From Streptomyces violaceorubidus (GTDB taxonomy: Bacteria > Actinomycetota > Actinomycetes > Streptomycetales > Streptomycetaceae), in assembly GCF_000717995.1 (NCBI RefSeq), contig NZ_JODM01000005.1, positions 261,770 to 325,769 on the forward strand: a stretch of DNA of 64,000 nt, in the 5' to 3' direction. The number at the start of each line of letters is the position of its first letter. The stretch's first letter is position 1. The notes beneath the pieces are model-generated. The model did not search any database. It saw only the letters and a list, made by a program, of their open reading frames with translations, and was not told the DNA's origin. This document shows, piece after piece, positions 27,403-38,190 of the stretch. Both the position numbers and the translations under genes were made by a program.

Positions 27403-28074
27403 ATGCGTACGGGGAGACTGATCGGGGCGGGGCGCACGGCCGACGTGTACGAGGCCGGTGCGGGGTGGGTGCTGCGGCGCGACCGGGAGGGCGCCGGGGA
27501 CGCGGTGGCCGAGGGCGCGGTGATGGAACACGTGCGGGCGCACGGCTACCCGGTGCCACGGGTGCGGCCCGGGACGACACCGTCACCGCGTACGGACCTG
27601 GTCATGGAGCGGCTGTCCGGGCCGACGATGCTGCGGGCCTGCCTGGACGGGGCGTTGACGCCCCGGGACGCGGGCGGCACGCTCGCGCGGTTGCTGCGGC
27701 TGCTGCACGAGGTGCCCGCGTACCGCTCCACCGACCCGGGCGTGCGCGTCCTCCACCTGGACCTGCATCCGGACAACGTGATCCTCACGGCCGACGGGCC
27801 CCGGGTGATCGACTGGTCCAACGCCGAGGAGGGAGACCCCGCGCTGGACTGGGCCACCTCGGCGGTGATCCTCGCCCAGGTGGCGGCCGTCGGCGGCCCG
27901 ATGGCCGAGCCCGCCGCGGTCATGCTGGCCGCGCTGCTCGCTTCTCCGTCCGCCCTCACGCCGGACGGCCTCGCCGAGGCGCTGCGCCGACGGGCGGCCA
28001 ACCCGACCATGAGCCCCCGGGAGGTGGCGGTGCTGCCCGCGGCCGGGGAGCTGGTCCGCTCCCACCTGGGGTGA
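27403..28074 (+). CDS. Aminoglycoside-phosphotransferase-family kinase
   Basis: 223 aa from ATG 27403. Protein-kinase-like fold: GRLIGAGRTADVYEAG (loop), VLHLDLHPDNVIL (catalytic HxDxHxxN) and VIDWSNAEEGDPALDWA (metal-binding DW). Short for the family and lacking the usual second alpha lobe. Members phosphorylate aminoglycosides, choline, homoserine or other small molecules; the substrate here is unknown. Divergent from the cobalamin operon with about 60 bases between this start and the riboswitch end. Confidence 0.85.
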   Translation: MRTGRLIGAGRTADVYEAGAGWVLRRDREGAGDAVAEGAVMEHVRAHGYPVPRVRPGTTPSPRTDLVMERLSGPTMLRACLDGALTPRDAGGTLARLLRLLHEVPAYRSTDPGVRVLHLDLHPDNVILTADGPRVIDWSNAEEGDPALDWATSAVILAQVAAVGGPMAEPAAVMLAALLASPSALTPDGLAEALRRRAANPTMSPREVAVLPAAGELVRSHLG

Positions 28075-28084
28075 ACGGCGGCCC

Positions 28085-28798
28085 TCAGCGGTGGGCGGCC
28101 TGTGCCGCCCGTCCGGCCCCCGACGCCCTTTCGGCCTCCGTCAGGTCGATCAGCCGGCACACCGTCTCGAGGTCCACCCGCACCTGGGCGAGCGAGGTGC
28201 GGCCGGCGAGCCAGGTGATCAGGGTGGAGAGCCAGGTGTGCTCGACGACCCGGACCGCCGACAGCTGTTCGGGGGTCGGGTTCTCCAGGCCGCCCATCGC
28301 GTCCAGGATGATCGCCGTGGTCTGCCGCGAGACCTGGTCGACCTCCGGGGAGACACTGCGGTCGGCGAAGGTCAGGGCACGGGCCATCGCCTCGGCCAGC
28401 CGGGGCTCGCGCTGCAACGCGCCGAAGGCCCGCATCAGGGTCTGGGCCACCCGGTCCGCGGCCGTCTCACCGGTGGGCGGACTCTTGCGCAGGGTGCCGT
28501 GCAGCCCCTCCAACTGGTCGTGCATGGTCGCGACCAGCAGATGCACCTTGGACGGGAAGTACCGGTACAGCGTGCCGAGGGCGACCTGCGAGGACTCCGC
28601 GACCTCCCTCATCTGCACCGCCTCGAAGCCGCCCCGGCAGGCCAGTTGGGCGGTCGCGTGCAGGATGCGGCGACGGCGCTCCCGCTGCCGCTCGGTCTGG
28701 GGCGGGGCGGAGGAACGGTGCGCCGAACCGGACGCCTCCGCTGCCGGATGGTCCACCTCGGTCACCTTCTCCCCCGTGGCGTGAATCACCTGATCCAC
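28085..28798 (-). CDS. TetR-family regulator, KstR-like
   Basis: 237 aa, GTG start. After a variable 35-residue N terminus, RERRRRILHATAQLACRGGF, EAVQMREVAESSQVALGTLY and RYFPSKVHLLVATM are very close in my memory to mycobacterial KstR, the cholesterol-catabolism repressor (FEAVQMR..A..A.VA.GTLYRYFPSKVHLLV). The ligand domain has REPRLAEAMARALTFADRSVSPEVDQV, again KstR-like. A TnnAACnnGTTnnA box, the KstR operator consensus, lies 54 bases upstream of its start. KstR senses steroid-CoA thioesters; here the ligand may be another acyl-CoA. Confidence 0.88.
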   Translation of the reverse strand: MDQVIHATGEKVTEVDHPAAEASGSAHRSSAPPQTERQRERRRRILHATAQLACRGGFEAVQMREVAESSQVALGTLYRYFPSKVHLLVATMHDQLEGLHGTLRKSPPTGETAADRVAQTLMRAFGALQREPRLAEAMARALTFADRSVSPEVDQVSRQTTAIILDAMGGLENPTPEQLSAVRVVEHTWLSTLITWLAGRTSLAQVRVDLETVCRLIDLTEAERASGAGRAAQAAHR

Positions 28799-28851
28799 TC
28801 GTCACAGCGCCCCTACCTGCCGGTAGATTCGGAGCCTCCGACGATCAAGTC

Positions 28852-28865
28852 TGAAACTTGTTCTA
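28852..28865. promoter_or_regulatory. KstR-type operator
   Basis: TGAAACTTGTTCTA fits TnnAACnnGTTnnA on both strands. It sits in the 121-base gap between the KstR-like gene and the divergent glycosyltransferase gene, so a bound repressor would cover both promoters. Confidence 0.75.
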
Positions 28866-28919
28866 GATTAACCTCCCGACGTAGTGTCGCGGGACAGCGC
28901 AGTGAGAAGGGGGCCCAGA

Positions 28920-30311
28920 GTGACCGCCGAGGCCAGTCAGACGGGTCCCCGTCCGGAGCCCGCCGCCGACGGCTTGCCACCGCTGCGCATCGCACTCCTC
29001 ACCTACAAGGGGAACCCGTTCTGCGGCGGCCAGGGCGTCTACGTCCGTCACCTCTCCCGCGAACTGGCCCGGCTCGGCCACCGCGTCGAGGTCATCGGCG
29101 CCCAGCCCTATCCCGTCCTGGACGTCCTCGACGGCCGCGAGGACCGGCTGACGCTCACCGAGTTGCCCAGCCTCGACCTCTACCGCCAGCCCGACCCCTT
29201 CCGCACCCCCCAGCGCGGCGAGTACCGCGACTGGGTCGACGCGCTGGAGGTCGCCACCATGTGGACCGGCGGCTTCCCGGAGCCGCTGACGTTCTCCCTG
29301 CGCGCCCGCCGCCATCTGCGGTCCCGCCGCGGCGACTTCGACGTCGTCCACGACAACCAGACCCTCGGCTACGGGCTGCTGGGCGACGTGGGCGCGCCCC
29401 TCGTCACCACCATCCACCACCCCATCACCGTCGACCGGCAGTTGGAGCTGGACGCCGCCGAGAGCCGGGGGCGCCGCTACTCGGTGCGCCGCTGGTACGC
29501 CTTCACCCGGATGCAGAAGCGCGTCGCGCGCCGCCTGCCCTCAGTGCTCACCGTCTCCGGCACCTCCCGCCAGGAGATCGTCGACCACCTCGGCGTACGG
29601 GACGACCGCATCCACGTCGTCCACATCGGCGCCGACACCGACCTGTTCTCGCCCGACCCGTCGGTGCCGCGGATGCCGGGCCGGATCGTGACGACGTCCA
29701 GCGCGGACGTGCCGCTCAAGGGCCTGGTCTTCCTCGTCGAGGCGCTCGCCAAGGCGCGCACCGAGCACCCCGGCGCCCACCTCGTCGTCGTCGGCAAGCG
29801 GCCCGCCGAGGGGCCGGTCGCCCAGGCGATCGGGCGCTACGGCCTCGACGGCGCCGTCGAGTTCGTCAAGGGCATCTCCGACGCCGAACTGGTCGACCTC
29901 GTGCGCTCCGCCGAGGTCGCGTGCGTGCCCTCGCTGTACGAGGGGTTCTCGCTGCCCGCCGCCGAGGCCATGGCGACCGGCACGGCGCTGCTCGCCACCA
30001 CCGGCGGGGCGGTCCCCGAGGTCGCCGGACCCGACGGCGAGACCTGCCTCGCGGTGCCGCCGGGCGACGCCGACGCGCTGGCCGCCGGGCTGAACCGGCT
30101 GCTGGGCGACCGCGAACTGCGGGTCAGGCTCGGCGCCGCCGGACGCGAGCGCGTGCTGCGGCACTTCACCTGGGCGCGCGCCGCCGAGGGCACCGTCGCC
30201 CGCTACCGCGAGGCCATCGGCCCCCTCCCCACGGCCACCCCGAGGACCGTGCCCGCGACCCCGACCCCCAGTGACACCGGCGTCTACCCCGAAAGCAGGG
30301 CCACGTGCTGA
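28920..30311 (+). CDS. GT4-family glycosyltransferase
   Basis: 463 aa from GTG 28920 (AAGGGGG 6 bases upstream; GTG 28884 is a longer alternative). GT-B fold: N-terminal LRIALLTYKGNPFCGGQGVYVRHLSRELARLGHRVEV (donor-independent GGxG loop), HHPITVDRQL, and C-terminal CVPSLYEGFSLPAAEAMATGTALLATTGGAVPEV with the E-x7-E retaining motif. A Thr/Pro-rich tail follows. It heads a three-gene overlapping operon with a methyltransferase and an alpha-toroid protein. The acceptor is unknown. Confidence 0.9.
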   Translation: MTAEASQTGPRPEPAADGLPPLRIALLTYKGNPFCGGQGVYVRHLSRELARLGHRVEVIGAQPYPVLDVLDGREDRLTLTELPSLDLYRQPDPFRTPQRGEYRDWVDALEVATMWTGGFPEPLTFSLRARRHLRSRRGDFDVVHDNQTLGYGLLGDVGAPLVTTIHHPITVDRQLELDAAESRGRRYSVRRWYAFTRMQKRVARRLPSVLTVSGTSRQEIVDHLGVRDDRIHVVHIGADTDLFSPDPSVPRMPGRIVTTSSADVPLKGLVFLVEALAKARTEHPGAHLVVVGKRPAEGPVAQAIGRYGLDGAVEFVKGISDAELVDLVRSAEVACVPSLYEGFSLPAAEAMATGTALLATTGGAVPEVAGPDGETCLAVPPGDADALAAGLNRLLGDRELRVRLGAAGRERVLRHFTWARAAEGTVARYREAIGPLPTATPRTVPATPTPSDTGVYPESRATC

Positions 30312-31039
30312 CCGTCGACTTCTCCCGGTTCCCGCTCGCCCCCGGCGACCGCGTCCTGGACCTCGGCTGCGGCGCCGGCCGGCACGCGTTCGAGTGCTAC
30401 CGGCGCGGGGCGCGGGTCGTCGCGCTGGACCGGAACGCCGAGGAGATCCGCGAGGTCGCCAAGTGGTTCGCCGCGATGGAGGAGGCCGGCGAGGCCCCGG
30501 CCGGCGCCACCGCCACCGCCATGGAGGGCGACGCGCTGGCCCTGCCCTTCCCGGACGAGTCCTTCGACGTCGTCATCATCTCCGAGGTGATGGAGCACAT
30601 CCCCGACGACAAGGGCGTCCTCGCCGAGATGGTCCGCGTCCTCAAGCCCGGCGGACGCATCGCGATCACCGTGCCGCGCTACGGCCCCGAGAAGGTCTGC
30701 TGGACCCTCTCCGACGCCTACCACGAGGTCGAGGGCGGCCACATCCGCATCTACCGGGCCGACCAGCTCCTCGCCCGCATCCGCGAGGCCGGGCTCAAGC
30801 CGTACGGCACCCACCACGCGCACGCCCTGCACTCGCCGTACTGGTGGCTGAAGTGCGCGTTCGGCGTCGACAACGACAAGGCGCTGCCGGTGCGGGCGTA
30901 CCACAAACTGCTGGTGTGGGACATCATGAAGAAGCCGCTGGCGACCCGGGTCGCCGAGCAGGCGCTGAACCCGCTGATCGGCAAGAGCTTCGTGGCCTAC
31001 GCGACCAAGCCGCACCTGCCGCCGGTGGACGCCGCGTGA
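30305..31039 (+). CDS. Class I SAM-dependent methyltransferase
   Basis: 244 aa, GTG overlapping the glycosyltransferase stop by 7 bases. SAM-binding motif I VLDLGCGAGRHAFE, acidic loop VVALDRN, and post-II EGDALALPFPDESFDVVIISEVMEHIP, LKPGGRIAITVP. Belongs to the UbiE/methyltransferase-11 group. Aromatic-rich C-terminal part (HSPYWWLKCAFG). Translationally coupled to both neighbours, so its substrate is probably the glycosylated or lipid-linked product of the first gene. Confidence 0.9.
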   Translation: MLTVDFSRFPLAPGDRVLDLGCGAGRHAFECYRRGARVVALDRNAEEIREVAKWFAAMEEAGEAPAGATATAMEGDALALPFPDESFDVVIISEVMEHIPDDKGVLAEMVRVLKPGGRIAITVPRYGPEKVCWTLSDAYHEVEGGHIRIYRADQLLARIREAGLKPYGTHHAHALHSPYWWLKCAFGVDNDKALPVRAYHKLLVWDIMKKPLATRVAEQALNPLIGKSFVAYATKPHLPPVDAA

Positions 31040-32124
31040 CGACCTCGCGCTCGCCCCGCACCCCCCGTACCGAACACCTCGTCCTGCCCGGCGTCCTCAC
31101 CGAGGCCGAGGCCGCCGCGACCGTCCGCGGGATCCTCGCCGTACAGCGCGAGGACGGCGCCATCCCGTGGTTCCGCGGACACCACCTCGACCCGTGGGAC
31201 CACGTCGAGGCGGCCATGGCCCTGGACACGGCCGACGAACACGAGGCCGCCGAGCGGGCGTACGCGTGGCTGGCCCGGCACCAGAACCCGGACGGCTCCT
31301 GGTACGCCGCCTACGCCGACGGAGACTTCGCCGAGGTCGCCGACCGCGGCCGGGAGACCAACTTCGTCGCCTACGTCGCCGTCGGCGTCTGGCACCACCA
31401 CCTCGCCACCGGCGACGACGCCTTCCTGGAAAGGATGTGGCCCGTCGTCCACGCGGCGGTCGAGTTCGTGCTGCGCCTCCAGCAGCCCGGCGGGCAGATC
31501 GGCTGGCGCCAGGACGACGACGGCACCGCCACCACGGACGCGCTGCTGACCGGCAGTTCCTCCGTTCACCACGCGCTGCGCTGCGCGCTCGCCATCGCCG
31601 AACAGCGCGAAGAGCCGCAGCCCGACTGGGAGTTGGCGGCGGGCGCGCTGCGGCACGCCATCCGCCGCCACCCGGAGCGGTTCCTGGACAAGGGCCGCTA
31701 CTCCATGGACTGGTACTACCCCGTGCTCGGCGGCGCGCTGACCGGCACGGAGGCCAGGTCCCGCCTCAAGGAGAGCTGGGACCGCTTCGTGGTCCCGGGT
31801 CTCGGCGTGCGCTGCGTCGTCCCCAACCCGTGGGTGACCGGCGGCGAGTCGGCCGAACTCGCCCTCGCCCTGTGGGCCGTGGGCGAGTCCGACCACGCCC
31901 TGGAGATCCTCCAGTCGATCCAGCACCTGCGGGACGCGGACAGCGGCCTGTACTGGACGGGGTACGTCTTCGAGGACGACGCCGTTTGGCCGCGTGAGCT
32001 GACCACCTGGACGGCCGGTTCGCTGCTGCTCGCCGTCGCCGCGCTCGGCGGCCACGAGGCCACCTGCCAGGTCTTCGCGGGCGACCGGCTGCCCCGGGGA
32101 CTCGACCCGGACTGCTGCGTCTGA
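31036..32124 (+). CDS. Alpha/alpha-toroid (prenyltransferase-like) protein
   Basis: 362 aa, GTG overlapping the methyltransferase stop (GTGA). Repeated helical pairs: AVQREDGAIPWF, DPWDHVEAAMALDTADEHEAAERAYAWL, RHQNPDGSWYAAYADGD (a QNPDGSW repeat), RETNFVAYVAVGVWHHHLATGD, GYVFEDDAVWPRELTTWTAGSLLLA. This is an (alpha/alpha)6-type fold like those of terpene cyclases and glycoside hydrolases such as GH15/GH88. Cytoplasmic, without a signal peptide. Usually annotated prenyltransferase, but no catalytic prenyltransferase motif is seen; a sugar-processing role would also fit the glycosyltransferase partner. Confidence 0.8.
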   Translation: MTTSRSPRTPRTEHLVLPGVLTEAEAAATVRGILAVQREDGAIPWFRGHHLDPWDHVEAAMALDTADEHEAAERAYAWLARHQNPDGSWYAAYADGDFAEVADRGRETNFVAYVAVGVWHHHLATGDDAFLERMWPVVHAAVEFVLRLQQPGGQIGWRQDDDGTATTDALLTGSSSVHHALRCALAIAEQREEPQPDWELAAGALRHAIRRHPERFLDKGRYSMDWYYPVLGGALTGTEARSRLKESWDRFVVPGLGVRCVVPNPWVTGGESAELALALWAVGESDHALEILQSIQHLRDADSGLYWTGYVFEDDAVWPRELTTWTAGSLLLAVAALGGHEATCQVFAGDRLPRGLDPDCCV

Positions 32125-32149
32125 GCGGCCCGGGCCCCGGGCCGGGCGG

Positions 32150-32437
32150 TCAGTGACGGCCGAGGCGATGGGCGACGGCGTGGCCGACGAAGAGGTAGAC
32201 GACCGCGGCCAGCCCGTAGCCGGCGACCACCTGGGCCCAGTCCTCGTCGAACGTGAAGAGGTCGTGCGACCAGCCGGCCAGCCAGTCGGCCGCGTCATGG
32301 ACGAAGCGCACCAGGTCGTTGGCCCGGTTGGCGTCCAACAGGTACATCAGGATCCACAGGCCGAGGATGAAGGCCATGATGTCCGCGACGATCGCGATGG
32401 CCCGGCCGGCGGAGCTGGAACCGTGGTATCTAGACAT
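32150..32437 (-). CDS. Small two-helix membrane protein
   Basis: 95 aa from ATG 32437 (GGAAGG is unusually close, 1 base before the ATG). Two membrane segments: AIAIVADIMAFILGLWILMYLLD and AQVVAGYGLAAVVYLFVGHAVAH, with a soluble amphipathic middle. Conserved-hypothetical type; no function recognised. Convergent with the alpha-toroid gene. Confidence 0.75.
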   Translation of the reverse strand: MSRYHGSSSAGRAIAIVADIMAFILGLWILMYLLDANRANDLVRFVHDAADWLAGWSHDLFTFDEDWAQVVAGYGLAAVVYLFVGHAVAHRLGRH

Positions 32438-32544
32438 GCCTTCCGTATGGCCCCGCAGGCCCGGAGGAAACCTGTGCCGACGGCCCCCCACCCGGAACTC
32501 GTTCCGGACGGAGGGCCGTTGTGGTGTCGGCGGGGTCCGCGCGA

Positions 32545-33405
32545 TCAGCCGCGCTGGATGCCCGAGGTGTCCTGGAGGACGCCGCGGCGGCCGTCCTGGG
32601 TCTGCGCGACCAGGTTGGCGCCGCGCTGCTCGACGGCCAGGTACCAGGTGCCCGGCGCCAGTTCGGCGATCGGCGTCGGCGAGCCGTCCTCCGCGAACAG
32701 CGGACGCGGCACCGGCACGGCGAACCAGAACGGGGAGAAGTCCCCGGCCGGCTGCGCCTGGGCCTGCTGCGGGGGCTGCGGCTGACCGGGCTGGGGCTGA
32801 CCCGGCTGCGGCTGGCCGCCGTAGGACGGACCGGGCTGACCCGGCTGGGGCTGGCCCGGCTGACCGCCGTACGGCTGCTGCTGGGCGCCCGGGTAGCCGT
32901 AACCACCCTGGGGCTGGCCGCCGTAGGGCTGCGGCGCGGCCGGGCGGGGGGCCGGGATCAGGGTGCCCTTGAGGGCGGGGAGCAGCGGAGTGGCCACGGC
33001 CGCGGCGGCCATGACCAGCGTGGCGACGAGGGCGAGGATCAGGCCGATCCCGGCGCCGATGTTGTCCAGGCCCCCGTCGTTGTCGAAGGCGCCCGCCGGG
33101 TCGAAGATGTTGCCGAGCGCGCACCACGCGGCGAAGACCGTGAACGCGGTGCCGAACTGCCCGAGGTCGAGACCGGCCACCTTCCTGGGCTGCGCCAGGG
33201 CGCGGTTCACGACGACGAGCGCGGCACCGATGACGCCCGCCAGGACGACACCGAGCACGACCGAGCCACTGCCCCACAGGCTGGGGATGTCGGCGCTGTC
33301 CGGCGCACCTTCGATCGAGTAGATGTCGAGGAACGACGCGATCAACAGCAACACCGCTGCTCCGATCACCACGCCGTCGCCTCGAGTGAGCGAGCGGATA
33401 TTCAC
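32545..33405 (-). CDS. DUF5336-like membrane protein with PQG-rich linker
   Basis: 286 aa, GTG with GAAGGAC 5 bases upstream. Four hydrophobic segments in residues 1-150 (GVVIGAAVLLLIASFLDIY, VVLGVVLAGVIGAALVVV, FTVFAAWCALGNIF, IGLILALVATLVMAAAAVA). A Pro/Gln/Gly repeat region follows (units like GGQPQPGQPQPGQ). The C-terminal 75 residues are a beta-rich domain (FSPFWFAVPVPRPLF, PGTWYLAVEQRGANLVAQTQDGRRG). Function unknown. Expressed alone. Confidence 0.78.
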   Translation of the reverse strand: MNIRSLTRGDGVVIGAAVLLLIASFLDIYSIEGAPDSADIPSLWGSGSVVLGVVLAGVIGAALVVVNRALAQPRKVAGLDLGQFGTAFTVFAAWCALGNIFDPAGAFDNDGGLDNIGAGIGLILALVATLVMAAAAVATPLLPALKGTLIPAPRPAAPQPYGGQPQGGYGYPGAQQQPYGGQPGQPQPGQPGPSYGGQPQPGQPQPGQPQPPQQAQAQPAGDFSPFWFAVPVPRPLFAEDGSPTPIAELAPGTWYLAVEQRGANLVAQTQDGRRGVLQDTSGIQRG

Positions 33406-33563
33406 TTCAGGTCCTTCGTAGGTCGTCTCGTCGTCGGTAGAGGCGTCGCTGTCACGACGGCGCCGAAAGGTTCCGGTGTGAAGCGCGGGGGTGGCCCCTC
33501 ATCGTACGGACGACACTATCGTCCGGACCTCGGGGCTGTCCGCAGGGATCGGGACGCCGATCG

Positions 33564-34475
33564 CTACCCGCGCAGGAAACTCACGATTCCCTCAGACATC
33601 CCTTGCGCCGCCTTCTGGCGCCAACTGCCGCTGGTCAGCAGGGCCGCGTCCGCGCCGTCGCGCATGTTGCCGCACTCGATGAACACCTTGGGAACCGTTG
33701 ACAGATTGAGACCGCCCAGGTCCGTGCGCGTGACCAGACCGGTGCCGTCGCCGAGGTAGTTGGCGGGGGCGGTGCCCGTGACCCGCACGAAGCCGTTCAC
33801 GACGCGCTCCCCCAGTTCGGCGGAGGGCGCCACGATCGCCCGGGTGTCGGCGGCCCCGTCGTGCACCCGCCCCGGAAGGATCACGTGGAAGCCGCGGTTG
33901 CCGGACCCCGACCCGTCGGCGTGGATCGAGATCGCCGCGTCCGCCTTCGCCTCGTTGCCGATCCGGGCCCGCTCGTCCACGCAGGGTCCGTACGGGCGGT
34001 CGCCGTCCTGCGTCAGCTTCACGGTCGCGCCCCGCTTCTCCAGCAGGTCGCGCAGCCGGTGGGCCACGTCGAGGGTGAACTTCGCCTCGGGCCAGCCCGC
34101 GTTGGTGGCCGTGCCGGTCGTGTCGCACTCCTTCCAGTGCGTACCGACGTTCACTTTGCGGTTGATCTCGGAAGGGTGCTGGAAGTTGGCGGGGTTGTGG
34201 CCCGGGTCGATGACGACGACCTTGCCCTTGAGGGACCCGGGGGCGGGCAGTGGGGAGGCGGACGCCGACGGCTTCCCGGACACCGGGGCCGGGGAGGAGC
34301 CCGCGGGCTTCTCGGCGTCGCCGCCGCCCGCGTCGTTCGGGCCGCCGACCGTCGCGTACACCCCCCACCCGAGCAGCGCCCCGGGCACGAGCGCGGCGAC
34401 CGCCACAGTCAGCGGGCGGCGCAGGGGGGAGCGGCGGGGCTGTGCAGGTTCGGAGTCCCGGCCTGTGTACGACAC
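33564..34475 (-). CDS. N-acetylmuramoyl-L-alanine amidase (Amidase_3)
   Basis: 303 aa from GTG 34475 (GGGAG 8 bases upstream, partly inside the upstream gene; GTG 34490 is an alternative). N-terminal membrane anchor (LTVAVAALVPGALLGWGVYA), an Ala/Pro/Ser linker, then the zinc amidase: VVIDPGHNPANF (first His), NRKVNVGTHWKECDT, AKFTLDVAHRLRDLLEKRGATVKLT, AAISIHADG (second His) and VPKVFIECGNMRDG (catalytic Glu). It cleaves the amide between muramic acid and the stem peptide in the wall. Begins 1 base after the methyltransferase stop. Confidence 0.92.
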   Translation of the reverse strand: MSYTGRDSEPAQPRRSPLRRPLTVAVAALVPGALLGWGVYATVGGPNDAGGGDAEKPAGSSPAPVSGKPSASASPLPAPGSLKGKVVVIDPGHNPANFQHPSEINRKVNVGTHWKECDTTGTATNAGWPEAKFTLDVAHRLRDLLEKRGATVKLTQDGDRPYGPCVDERARIGNEAKADAAISIHADGSGSGNRGFHVILPGRVHDGAADTRAIVAPSAELGERVVNGFVRVTGTAPANYLGDGTGLVTRTDLGGLNLSTVPKVFIECGNMRDGADAALLTSGSWRQKAAQGMSEGIVSFLRG

Positions 34476-34476
34476 G

Positions 34477-37049
<2,573 letters not shown>

Positions 37050-37128
37050 GGGGAGGGTGCCTCCAGGCCGAAGTGGGCGGATGCGGTGGGTGATCGGGAT
37101 GTGTGCAGACTGAACCTCGTGCGCCCGG

Positions 37129-37144
37129 GCAACTATTCCGTTGC
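37129..37144. promoter_or_regulatory. Dyad GCAAC-N6-GTTGC before the MFS gene
   Basis: A 5-bp perfect inverted repeat with a 6-base centre, 80 bases upstream of the exporter start. It is a candidate TetR/MarR-type operator; no regulator gene is adjacent. Confidence 0.4.
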
Positions 37145-37253
37145 TTCGGGTCCCTAACGAATTCTTGACCTTCTCTTGGCCCGGCAACCGCCCGGAACAC
37201 CCCGAAAAGGGGCGCGTCGCGGGGAAGGACGCGAGCAAACTCCCACCGGGCCC

Positions 37254-37465
37254 GTGGCCGATGCCTTGCCCCGCCGGGCCCGTGGCCGATGCCTTGCCCC
37301 GCCGGGCCCGTGGCCGACGTCCCGCTCCGCAGACCGGTGGCCGACGCCCTGTCCCACCGGCCCGTGGCCGACGTCCCGCCCCACCGACCCGTGGCCGACG
37401 TCCCGCCCCACCGACCGGCGGCCGACGCCCTGCCCCGCCGGCCCGTGGCCGACGCCCTGCCCCGA
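37254..37465. repeat. Tandem array of eight 27-28 bp units
   Basis: Units start with GTGGCCGA and are 28, 28, 27, 27, 27, 27, 27 bases long plus a partial eighth. The first two are identical (GTGGCCGATGCCTTGCCCCG and CCGGGCCC); the rest differ at a few sites (GTGGCCGACGTCCCGCCCCA type). The array fills the 3' side of the response-regulator gene up to 6 bases from its stop and shares its GGCCGAC core with the repeats at 5605-5795. Confidence 0.85.
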
Positions 37466-37471
37466 GGACGG

Positions 37472-38104
37472 TCAGAGCCACCCCTGCCGTCGAGCCGCGC
37501 GGAGCGCCTCCGTGCGGTTGCGGGTGGCGGTCTTGCCGATCGCGGCGGAGAGGTAGTTGCGGACCGTGGACTCGGACAGGTGCAGCGCCCCGGCGATGTC
37601 GGCGACCGTCGCGCCGTCCGCCGAGGCCCGCAGGACGTCGCACTCCCGCGCGGTGAGCGGGTTGGGACCCGCGCTGAGCGCGGCGGCGGCCAGCGCGGGG
37701 TCGACGACCGTCTCACCGGCCAGCACCCGGCGGATCGCGCCGGCCAGCTCCTCCACCGGGCCGTCCTTGACCAGGAAGCCCGCGGCGCCCGCCTCCATGG
37801 CCCGCCGGAGATACCCGGGGCGGCCGAAGGTGGTCAGGATCAGCACCCGGCAGCCCGGCGTCCGCTCCCGCAGCTCGGCGGCCGCGTCCAGACCGCTCAG
37901 GCCCGGCAGCTCGATGTCCAGGAGCGCGATGTCGGGGCGGTGCGCGAGCGCGGCGGGGACGATCTCGTCACCGGCCGACACCTGCGCGACCACCTCGATG
38001 TCCGCCTCCATCCCGAGCAGCAGCGCGAGCGCGCCCCGCATCATGCCCTGGTCCTCGGCGAGCAGGACGCGGACGGGGTGGGCGCGGGGCGTCGGGTCGG
38101 TCAC
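37472..38104 (-). CDS. NarL/FixJ-family response regulator
   Basis: 210 aa, GTG start at 38104 with a weak ribosome site. Receiver domain with LLAEDQ acidic pair, phospho-acceptor Asp63 in ALLDIELPG, T in ILTTFGR and K in FLVKDG. C-terminal LuxR helix-turn-helix (NPLTARECDVLRASADGATVADIAGALHLSESTVRNYLSAAIGK). Follows its histidine kinase gene; probably controls the adjacent ABC transporter. Confidence 0.93.
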   Translation of the reverse strand: MTDPTPRAHPVRVLLAEDQGMMRGALALLLGMEADIEVVAQVSAGDEIVPAALAHRPDIALLDIELPGLSGLDAAAELRERTPGCRVLILTTFGRPGYLRRAMEAGAAGFLVKDGPVEELAGAIRRVLAGETVVDPALAAAALSAGPNPLTARECDVLRASADGATVADIAGALHLSESTVRNYLSAAIGKTATRNRTEALRAARRQGWL

Positions 38105-38190
38105 GGGGCAAGGGTAGAGGGGCAAGGGTAGAGGGCGGGCGGTGCGGAAACCGGGGCGTCGCAGGGGGCGAGGACCAGGTGGTGCGAGGA

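Noticed and set aside
37254..37465. CRISPR array
   Set aside because: Units are contiguous with no unique spacers, and no cas gene is present.
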